Part shown: positions 1-7,711 of the stretch, one piece after another
Position numbering within the stretch: the stretch's first letter is position 1
Layout: each line of letters begins with the position of its first letter
From: Lunasporangiospora selenospora
Lineage: Eukaryota > Mortierellomycota > Mortierellomycetes > Mortierellales > Mortierellaceae
Direction of reading: 5' to 3'
NCBI GenBank assembly: GCA_015680635.1
Contig: JAABOA010000558.1
Location: forward strand, 1-13,642
DNA length: 13,642 nt
Position numbers and translations under genes: made by a program
Notes under the pieces: model-generated
What the model was told of the DNA's origin: nothing
Seen by the model: the letters and a program-made list of their open reading frames with translations, nothing else
The model's database searches: none

Positions 1-410
1 GTGTGAGAGAGAGAGAAGAGAAAGAGAGAAAAGAGAGAACGAAGAGAGCAGAAAAAAAAAAGAGGAGAGCCAGTAAGAAAGTGAGTGAGTGAGAGAGTGG
101 CCGAGTCCAGTGTGTGTGTCCTGTGCCCGGCCTGCGAGTGCTGCATGTGCCCCTGAATGCCCGTCTGCTTCTTTCTGTGTGGGGTGTGCGTCGAGTGAGC
201 GAGAGAAATGTCGCATCAGTTGCGCTGTGCACCCGTCCTGTTGCCCTTGCTCGGCCTGCTTTTCTTTTCCTTTCTCTCATTATCTCTCTTGTTCTCTCTC
301 GTTCTCTCTTTCTTTCTTTCTCTCTTTCTTTCTCTCTTTTCTCATTTCTCATTCTCTTTTCCATCATCGATTCATTCTTCATTTTCATTGCTCCACCCTC
401 AATTCTTTAG
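1..410. other. 3' flank of the ERMARD-like gene with purine and pyrimidine tracts
   Basis: The left edge has an imperfect GA-rich tract (1-107, including a run of ten A at 52-61). A CT-rich tract at about 258-360 follows, close to the stop codon of the ERMARD-like gene at 411. No AATAAA is seen on the minus strand. Plus-strand open frames (for example from 89 or 208) are biased-composition artefacts and no gene is called. Confidence 0.6.
258..360. repeat. CT-rich imperfect microsatellite
   Basis: CTCT, TTTC and CTTT units dominate for about 100 bp. It is transcribed as a GA-rich 3' UTR if the ERMARD-like transcript extends this far. Confidence 0.8.
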
Positions 411-3215
411 CTATTGCTCCTCCACCAACTGCTTTCTTAACCCTCGCCACCCCACCTCGAGTGCGTCCGGCTGTCGGTCAAGACTCGACCCGAACTTGTC
501 CACAAACGTGGCCACCTTTATCCTCATCCTCAGATCTTTGCTACCTTGCTCTTTCTTTGGTCTCCGCTGTCGTCTTCTATCGCCTTCTCCCTCTCCTCCA
601 GTCGACTCGGCAGAGGCTGAACATGCGTCCCCGACAATGGCAAACCGCTCCACCAAAACTAGACATCCAATCATCATCCCAAATAACCGTGGGACCATAG
701 GTTTGAAACTATCCAATTGCTTTCTTGCCCTCGACGACAACTTTCGTTGAGCCTGTTGCTCGCTCATCCTCAGAACCTTGTCTGACACCTTTTGGATCAT
801 GCTCTGAATACTTTGGGCGATCACAATCCATGCACGGACGTTTGTTGTCGGCTCACTCTTGCCGAGAGCTCCCCCTCCACCTCTTGGTTGACACTCCAAT
901 CTTGGACTGGCCTGTCCACTTTTATCGCGATCACCACCACTGTTAGGCGATGAAGAGAGAACAGCCTCCCAAAAGGAGAGACACTGTTGAGCCTGCTCCG
1001 TAAAAGAGATATTACTGGAGAGTAATTCTTCCTGTAAGAGAGCCAACGCCGTTCCTGACAACTGGGTCATCTCGGTGCGGACCCACAAGGACATTTCTTG
1101 TGCCGAAAGATCTACCTGTTCTTCCAGAGTTTGTCCATATGTGCAAAAGAATGTGTCTCTAAACAGAGTCACTAGACAAAGGCCCCTCACTACCTCTCTC
1201 TTGAGGATTGATAAAGAGTCAAACCGAGCCGTCTTGCTATAAGAAGGTCCAATCCATGATTCGATAGAAGATGAACTAGACACGGTGCTGTCTTGGTGTG
1301 AATATCGATCAAGGAGTGCAACCACCCATCCAAGGTAGTATCCGAACCAGGCTTCATGTGTAATGTCTCGACAAAAGAACGTGTTGAGTTCACCATGACT
1401 CGCCCTATCGCGTAGCCGCGGCCCAAAATCGTGAATAAACAAGTCCTCAGCAAGATTCTAAAAAAAGAAACAGATAGATACAGTTAACTTTGCTTTCACT
1501 TACTTTCTTTACAGCAACTCCTTCCTCTTGATCATACGAATGACTCTAATAACTAACCATGATACCTGACCCAAGCTCGCCTCGCAACCTGTTCCGAATC
1601 TCAACTGTATCGCTATCCTTCTCAGCATCTCCATCTGCTGGGCTCTTCGGATCAAAATATTCTTGTGGTACGGCAGAATCAAGAATAACATCCATCGTCA
1701 AATAGTACTCGCCCTGGATCAATGCGAATTGTCGGTCTTTTTTACACTTGTTGACGTCTACATACTTGAGCCTCAGAGCATGCTCTACCAGTGGGAGTGT
1801 TGAAATAACAAAGAGGAATGGGCTAAAAGTATGGTCGACTTCTTCACTGGGTTGGCCGTCGAGCACACTTTGGCAGATGGGCAAGAGATACTGACAGGAC
1901 TGGTTCCATTGATTCTCAGTTCCTGGGATAACAAACGAGCTCGAGTGAATCAGATCCTTTAGCTTCGACACTAGCTCCACGCTGTCATTGGTTTGTGCAA
2001 TGGGAGTTGACCCAAACGCACATTGAGCATAGATCGGATCAAACTCGCAAATGTCATCGAGTCGCCGAGTAGTTAGTCCTGTCTTTGTTGTTGCCTTTGA
2101 GGATATCGGCAGTGTTGTCATTGTTGTCGCGTCTCCAAAGTAAAAGGTCTTTGGATTCAAATATCGAATGTTTAACGAGATGGTGGAGGATGCCTTAAAG
2201 TATCTCTGAGCGTTTGTGGCGATCGTCATGGTCAATGTGATCAACATTGCGCCGTATGCATCCAGAGGAAGCCTTCCCTGATCATTAGTCGTAATGAATC
2301 CATGCCAGACAAGGTTACGAACATTGAGTGTTCTAGGCGATCCCAGAAGCATCTTTAGAACCCGGATCTAATAAAAGACGGGCCCTGGCCCTCGAGTAAG
2401 TCTTATTGGAGAATTCTCAATGTTTGACATACGATCCTTTGCGCCAAAAAGAAACCTCGCTTTTTTCTTTTTTACCAGAATAGGATCGACACATTCTATG
2501 AGGCATGGGACTGAGACGAGATCCCGTATCAAGAAAGGGACAAACGCCTCTGGACCTTGTAACGTAGAGACAATCTAAAAAATAGAAAGTATAATAAAAC
2601 CCTCCTTTTTTTGTTGGTATAACCATCGAATCATTTTTTTTTTTAAAAAAAAACTCAGGCACGACTCTGTCTTACATTGCCCAACATCTGCTCGAGGACT
2701 GTCGTGCCCACCAACCAGGCTGCATTCTGATCTTGCCATGAACTCGCTGCAAACAGCTCCAGCCATAATTCAGCGGCCTGTTGCCCAGGATATGCGAGCC
2801 ATTGCAGTTGCTCCGAATAACAATCTACGAGCCTCTTCCCTTTCGATCCTGGCTTCGACTCTGAAAGGAAATGTTGGTGGAGCTCTTGCAAAACAAGCAT
2901 GCATGCATTCTTGAACGCGTCCAACTCTTGGACAGAGGATGGTTCAAACACTTGACCCTCTTTTTCTTGCCCTTTTCCTGTCGACAACTCGGATGGCTCA
3001 GAAGGAGGGGGCAGACTAGACGATGGCTGGTGAACATGGTCAGGAAACACTCGCAAAAGCGCTTCAAGATTCAGATTTCCTTGTGCTGAAAGAAACCTGA
3101 GAGAGGGTAGTGGTGGCGGTGAAGAGGATGCCTGGCGGCGCTGAAAGTCATAGTAGACAAGGTCTTTGACAAGTGGAGGAAGATATCCTCCCCCACGTGA
3201 GCTTGCATCGTGCAT
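411..3215 (-). CDS. ERMARD: ERMARD-like DUF4209 protein, HEPN-type, four exons
   Basis: Predicted exons are 3215-2676, 2574-2476, 2367-1558 and 1457-411, giving 831 residues. All three junctions are phase 0 and keep the frame open. The product looks like a fungal member of the DUF4209/ERMARD family (human ERMARD is described as ER-membrane-associated and linked to RNA degradation). Two family signatures are visible: [10 protein letters not shown] (R230, H235) at the start of exon 3, and [12 protein letters not shown] (R499, H504) at the start of exon 4. Both fit the R-x4-H active-site motif of HEPN ribonucleases. Upstream, FLIRDL and LLGSP also match my recollection of the vertebrate protein. 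A hydrophobic segment at about 739-759 may be a membrane helix, and a basic cluster lies at about 777-785. Human ERMARD is near 680 residues, so this one has extra low-complexity sequence in its N-terminal exon. A further 5' exon cannot be excluded, because an AG acceptor-like sequence precedes the chosen ATG. RNase activity is inferred, not shown. Confidence 0.85.
1458..1557 (-). other. Intron 3 of the ERMARD-like gene
   Basis: The intron is 100 nt, with donor GTTAGT and acceptor TTTTTAG. The join ELGSGIM-NLAEDLF places seven residues between the Met and the DLF/WDF-like segment, as I recall for vertebrate ERMARD. A consensus GTAAGT donor lies inside the intron at 1503-1498. Its use would add 54 nt carrying an in-frame TAG. 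Confidence 0.7.
2368..2475 (-). other. Intron 2 of the ERMARD-like gene
   Basis: The intron is 108 nt, with donor GTAAAA and acceptor TTATTAG. A better-looking donor, GTATGT, lies downstream at 2432-2427 but breaks the frame (phase 1 into phase 0). The GTAAAA site gives a continuous DPIL-IRVLK join that fits the family. The donor choice is therefore based on frame and homology rather than on splice-site strength. Confidence 0.7.
2575..2675 (-). other. Intron 1 of the ERMARD-like gene
   Basis: The intron is 101 nt, with donor GTAAGA after codon 180 and acceptor TTTTTAG. Removing it joins two open frames in phase 0 and gives the family-like stretch FLIRDLVS just downstream. It contains an A/T dyad at 2634-2653. 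Confidence 0.8.
2634..2653. repeat. T11A9 dyad in intron 1 of the ERMARD-like gene
   Basis: Eleven T followed directly by nine A form a perfect dyad of at least nine base pairs. It is centred about 30 nt from the 5' splice site on the minus strand. Confidence 0.85.
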
Positions 3216-3541
3216 TCCTGAGAAATCCTTTTAGGAAACCGAAATGTGAATGAGATGAGAAGAAGGATGTCAATTGAGGGTGTCAAATGCAATGAGCTGC
3301 TGGCCGAGAACTCTGTTTTAAATGGAAGGCCCTCCTCCTTGATCTCACGATGGCGCGGTAAAAATTATAAAGGTGCGAATATGGCTCTAATTATCCACAC
3401 AGCCTCCAAGCTCCTTTGTTCATTTTTTTTAATCTATTTCATGTTGAAGGGACATAAAATTGCTATCGCCCCCTTTTTTTAGGTAGCAATGAAGAATGAA
3501 GAAGATAAAAGAAGCTAGAGTGCCATGTTCATCTGTGCAAA
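3216..3541. other. Intergenic region between the ERMARD-like and 787-residue F-box genes
   Basis: This 326-bp gap holds the 3' end of the F-box gene and the 5' region of the ERMARD-like gene. Apart from the TATA-like site at 3364-3371 it is AT-rich, with homopolymer T runs near 3422-3430 and 3474-3480. No AATAAA is visible for the F-box gene. Short ATG-initiated frames here stop within a dozen codons. Confidence 0.6.
3364..3371 (-). promoter_or_regulatory. TATA-like element upstream of the ERMARD-like gene
   Basis: TTTATAAT on the minus strand, about 150 nt upstream of the chosen ATG at 3215. The distance is similar to the TATA-like sites of two other genes here. This rests on sequence and position only. 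Confidence 0.3.
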
Positions 3542-5905
3542 CTATTCGTCGCGGACTGAATATATGTGTGGATACGTCTCTCGTAGCCATTTAAGATCTC
3601 GATTTGAAATATTATACTTGTCCGCATCAATCCTTCGAAGCTCCGGGAACATCTTCAAGAGCCAGAGCAAGTCCTCTCGCTTGAAAATCTGATACATGTT
3701 GGTCACGTTTAACCGTGTCACAGCTCGGAAACCCGCCAACAATCGTTCTCGTTCTGGGTTCTCCTTGGTAAACTGTAGTCCCCACCCCATCAGACCGAGG
3801 TGCAACACATTCTTGACATTTTGTATCGGATGCAGCATGCTCTGCTCCTCTGAACTGTGTGTACATGGATCTTCTGCAGTTGCCTTGCAGTTTTCTTTTT
3901 CTCGATCTGCCTCATGGCTCTGATCCGTATGACTGACAGACTCCAAAGCTTCCGTTGCCTCAGACTCTCCTTCCAACGTTCGTTTCTCTGGTGATTGGAC
4001 TTCATCCGCTCCCGAGGACTCTGTGTCCGAGGCCGACGACAGGGTCGATGTCGAGTATGTATCCGAACCTGTCAAATACTCGTCATCAATCTCCATGCTG
4101 TTTGAGTCTCTTATTGAAGGCGAAGTACTGGCGCTGGAAGGTCCCGGCTCTGTATTCGATGGTGACGACGATGAGTTCAAAGATGATGACTCTGTGCTTG
4201 AGTCTGTTGAAGATTTAATCCTCCTGAAACCACCTTGTTCTTCGGTATTCAATGTGTTGTTTTCCACGTCAATGTCCACTGAGGACGCTTTTCTGTCGTC
4301 TGCCTGAGTCGATGATGGTGATGGTGATGATGACGACGTTGTTGCTGTTGTTGTTGTTATTGGTGCGTTAGCGGTTCGGGCCGCAAAGAGTCCAATGTGC
4401 ACAAACAAGACTCTTAGATTTGTGCAGGCCCAGGGTTTCCCATCAAACACATCGGGATCAAGCGTCACTCCAAGAGCCTCTAGATGAACCAATGAATTGC
4501 TGCACTGGCACAGGAACCGATGTAGACCACTGCTCGTAATCGACGTGCAATATTGAATATCAAGTCGCTTAAGTCGTCGACACTTTTCTGCTACAGTCGT
4601 CAAGGTGCCGTCGCCAATCTTGGTGCCCGAGAGTCCCAGCACTGTCAACTGAGGCAAGTTCGAAACCATTTCCTTGACCGAATCCGGGTCAATCTCCTTG
4701 CATGAATCGAGATCAAGTGCATATAGCCGTGGACAGTATTTCTTGATGGCATCATTGGCGGCAGGACTGACTTTATACGTTCCGTTCCTTGCAATCGACA
4801 ACTCCATCAGTTCGGGACAAACCCTCAAAAGTGCAATAAATGGCTTGCACTTTAGGCCCACATTTCGAAGTGCTAAACATTTGATCCTTGTCATAGGATT
4901 GCTGGCAAACGCTTCATCATTTCCCACCATAGAAACGCTGTCCTCCTCCTCCTGACTTGTCAAATCCCCGTTATCTGGTGCTGTTGGTGTTGATTCCCAA
5001 AACTCGATCTCGGATAGATTCAAATACTCAATGTTTTCGCATGACTTGAGAATAGCTGCAACCTTGATCCATGTCATGGAAGTCCTTGCAATCTTAAGCT
5101 TTGTCAACAGCTTCAGACCCTGGGTCGCCTTGACCGTGTCCCAGCACAACGTCGTACTTGCCTTGTTAAGGCTCAGCCGCACAAGGGTCGATGCTGCCAT
5201 CGAAATGATCGCGCTGTTCAACTGGAAATCATTCTCGCGACGTAAAAGCGTGATCGACCTCAGGTTGGGCCATTGGTAATCCAGAACCTCATGCGACTCT
5301 ACCCGTCCTCCACACCGGAGCGAGCGTACATAGTGGGACTTGGATCGAACGGATTGACTAAATTCGGCACTGGCCCAATACCGCTCCTGAATCTCGCGCC
5401 ATAACAGAGGTTCACAGGCTAGGAACCAGAGTTGAGAGACTCGACAACAGCTTGCCACGGATGATTTGTCAAGGAACAAGACAATTGCCTGGACAATCTC
5501 GGGCATTTCAAAGATCCTGTTGCAAGGGGGCAATTCGATTGGAAGAGCCCCCGGTACAGTCGTGGCCTCTTGTTCTCCAGGTTGCTGCAGTTGCTGCAGG
5601 GCCTTGTGACTGTTAAAAAAGGCTTGTGCACCCCTGGCGAGTTTCGACCACATCCAGGATAGAGAGGAAGACGGGGCTGCTGAAATGTTGGCCATGGTTT
5701 GGATATAACCAGTATTCATCGCTGGTACTGGCTGCTGCAGTGGCTGGTCACAAGCGACTTGGAGCGTTGAAGTGTCAACTTGTTGCACTGTTGACCTGAT
5801 GTCGTTTTCCGGCTGCCATTCCATGTCCATGCCACTCGACGATGCAGAAGAATCAAGTTGGGCTGCTTGCTCTGTCATTGCGAGAAAAGTGCCAAAGTGC
5901 GCCAT
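3542..5905 (-). CDS. F-box / leucine-rich-repeat protein with acidic Ser/Thr-rich insertion
   Basis: This is a single open frame of 787 residues without introns, starting at the first ATG (5905) in a G at +4 context. A Gln/Ser-rich leader (1-125) precedes an F-box at about 131-172 (IFEMPEIVQAIVLFLD, then SQLWFLACEPLLWREI). In the F-box family this segment binds Skp1, so the protein is presumably a substrate adaptor of an SCF ubiquitin ligase. Leucine-rich repeats of the cysteine-containing type run from about 215 to 505, for example LYALDLDSCKEI and LKRLDIQYCTSIT. A low-complexity Ser/Thr/Glu-rich acidic segment at about 513-690 interrupts them, and LRR-like sequence resumes at 696-787. The next upstream gene is a related F-box protein. 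The substrate is unknown. Assignment to the F-box/LRR class is firm, and Skp1 binding is inferred. Confidence 0.93.
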   Translation of the reverse strand: MAHFGTFLAMTEQAAQLDSSASSSGMDMEWQPENDIRSTVQQVDTSTLQVACDQPLQQPVPAMNTGYIQTMANISAAPSSSLSWMWSKLARGAQAFFNSHKALQQLQQPGEQEATTVPGALPIELPPCNRIFEMPEIVQAIVLFLDKSSVASCCRVSQLWFLACEPLLWREIQERYWASAEFSQSVRSKSHYVRSLRCGGRVESHEVLDYQWPNLRSITLLRRENDFQLNSAIISMAASTLVRLSLNKASTTLCWDTVKATQGLKLLTKLKIARTSMTWIKVAAILKSCENIEYLNLSEIEFWESTPTAPDNGDLTSQEEEDSVSMVGNDEAFASNPMTRIKCLALRNVGLKCKPFIALLRVCPELMELSIARNGTYKVSPAANDAIKKYCPRLYALDLDSCKEIDPDSVKEMVSNLPQLTVLGLSGTKIGDGTLTTVAEKCRRLKRLDIQYCTSITSSGLHRFLCQCSNSLVHLEALGVTLDPDVFDGKPWACTNLRVLFVHIGLFAARTANAPITTTTATTSSSSPSPSSTQADDRKASSVDIDVENNTLNTEEQGGFRRIKSSTDSSTESSSLNSSSSPSNTEPGPSSASTSPSIRDSNSMEIDDEYLTGSDTYSTSTLSSASDTESSGADEVQSPEKRTLEGESEATEALESVSHTDQSHEADREKENCKATAEDPCTHSSEEQSMLHPIQNVKNVLHLGLMGWGLQFTKENPERERLLAGFRAVTRLNVTNMYQIFKREDLLWLLKMFPELRRIDADKYNISNRDLKWLRETYPHIYSVRDE

Positions 5906-6366
5906 TCCCTGCTTGGTTTTTTTTCTTTGTCTTAGCGCCAGCTCGGATACTTGTTTCCTTCACTTGTTCTTGTCTCTTGTCTCTCACTCTCTTCGCTTTC
6001 TCTCACACACTCTCTCTTTCTCTCTTTGTTCACGCGTGTGCTCAGGAAGACCACCCGACCACAGTTGTAAGGTTTGTGTGAGAACAAGGAAATGAACTCT
6101 AGTTCTGGATGCCTCGTAAAAAAAATGAAGATTGCGTTCTCTTTGGTTTTCCGTGCTTACAACTGGGTATGGAATGTCTTGCAATACAGAAGAATGAAAT
6201 GGACAGGACAGAAGAAAGATGGAAGAAAGGGGAAAAGGGAGCTAAATGTAATGGGAATGAATAACTTTTTTTCTTCTCTTTGGGTTCTGTCAGTCCACCA
6301 AGAAGAGAGGGGCAATGAGAATTGACTTGGTTTTGAATGCTTGGTCCGAAATGTGAGAATGGGCTA

Positions 6367-6410
6367 CTTTTTATACGTGTTTGAACCTCAAGGCACCCGC
6401 CCAACATTGG
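6367..6410 (-). promoter_or_regulatory. Core promoter candidate of the 787-residue F-box gene
   Basis: Reading the minus strand 5' to 3', CCAAT (6410-6406), GGGCGGG (6402-6396) and TATAAAAAG (6375-6367) follow one another within 44 bp, the classic order of a eukaryotic class II promoter. The ATG is about 460 nt downstream, which would give a long 5' leader. A possible 62-nt leader intron (donor GTAAGC at 6160, acceptor CTAG ending at 6099) would shorten it. Both the promoter and the intron are inferences from sequence. Confidence 0.5.
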
Positions 6411-6703
6411 CCACTAGTCAATTTGTGGGTCAAGCGTTTCGTCCTGTCTAAATGACTGGGGGGAAGTGGGAAAAAGCGAAGCAGAAAAGAGGTCTGCGCC
6501 ACTCTTTCGCCGCTGCAGAAGAGAGAGCCATTGAGCACTGTCACGGGAACCTTTACCCTTCGCCACCACGATTGTACTCCTCCGCCCAGATATCGGGTAT
6601 CGAAGCATCTCTTTGAATTTGTATTTGGATGTGGCGAAGCCAGTGGCAACACCCCTGGGCTGAGTCCTGGCGTCTTGGCTCTCCATAAACCTTATTTGAA
6701 TTA

Positions 6704-6740
<37 letters not shown>
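6704..6740. repeat. (CT)n microsatellite
   Basis: An uninterrupted run of 15 CT units occupies 6711-6740, preceded by CTCTCTC at 6704-6710. It lies about 80 bp downstream of the stop codon of the 899-residue F-box gene, and is (GA)n in the sense of transcription. Confidence 0.95.
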
Positions 6741-6743
<3 letters not shown>

Positions 6744-6820
6744 TCCACCATTGCAATGGAATTATTGTTTGGTAAAAAGGAAATGTTATTATTTACAGAT
6801 AAGATGGTTTTTTTTAACCC

Positions 6821-7680
6821 CTAAAAACTGAAGTCCTCCTCACAACAGTCAACCACTTCAAGCGAGAACCCAACCTGGGGCACACGCTCACGGAACCACG
6901 CCTCCATGACTTCGTCCGATGCCTTATTAGCTTTAGATCTTCGGATTCGTACACTCTTTAGCTTGCTCAACCTTCTGACTCCTTCTTCATCCTCTCCTCC
7001 TCTTCCTTCTCCTCCATCCCTCTCCCCAATCTCCAGCCAAGACTCCATGTCCCGAGGCTTTAGTGGGACTGGGTAACACGTGGTAAACACCACCTCCTCC
7101 AAGGCCAAAAGATCCTTCAATCCATCATACTCGCGTCCTTTGTCAAGAACAAGCCCTTCCTTGATACACAACCGCTGCAGTTTCTGTAGGCGCCTCAAAA
7201 AGGCGAACGCCTCTGGATTCCGTTTGGGCGGCTCTGACAGGTTCCTCCAGGGCAATCGAGCGAACCGTACAACGAGCTTTTCGAGTGATGTACAAGCCCA
7301 TTGACGAGATCTTGTAGCACAAGTTGTTGTTGTTGTCATTGCTATTGAAGCTGATGTCGATGTTGGGTAGGTACTTGACACTTGTGTGGCGGTGGGTACT
7401 GACGTCGATGGGGAACGAGGACAGGATAGATATGGTGAAGAGGAGGAGGAAGAGGAGGGGGAGGGGGAGGAGGATAGCAGTTTCTGTTCTACCAAACTCA
7501 GGTCAGTCAATGAGGATGATGGTGATGCATGAGGTGCTGGCGAAAAAACGCTCAGACTTGTGGAAATACCACTATCCGCTACTAGTGCATCGTACGCTCC
7601 ATGTGCTCCAAGAATATCCATCGAATCCATTACACCGTCACCACCTCTTCCGACTCTCCAACCATCACTATCGCCTGGCA

Positions 7681-7711
<31 letters not shown>

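Larger units (their letters stand above)
5906..6820. other. Intergenic region: promoter/leader of one F-box gene, 3' flank of the other
   Basis: This 915-bp gap lies between two minus-strand F-box genes. It holds a purine-rich leader (sense strand) at about 5960-6035, the promoter candidate at 6367-6410 and a CT microsatellite at 6704-6740. The short frames here are low-complexity and have no recognisable domain. An AATAAT (6793-6788, minus) is the nearest polyadenylation-like signal to the 899-residue gene. Confidence 0.6.

Noticed and set aside
89-750. Overlapping plus-strand open frames near the left edge, one Cys-rich and one Leu/Ser/Phe-rich
   Set aside because: Their composition follows the CT-rich microsatellite, they overlap the well-supported last exon of the ERMARD-like gene on the other strand, and no domain is visible.
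2368-2432. GTATGT donor for intron 2 of the ERMARD-like gene
   Set aside because: It looks like a good fungal donor, but it leaves phase 1 joined to a phase 0 exon and breaks the frame before the RNLVWHG motif.
411-3215. The idea that the HEPN-type gene belongs to a defence or toxin-antitoxin cassette with its neighbours
   Set aside because: The neighbours are eukaryotic F-box genes and an unrelated transporter with separate promoters, and ERMARD-like proteins are widespread single genes in eukaryotes. No partner module is visible.
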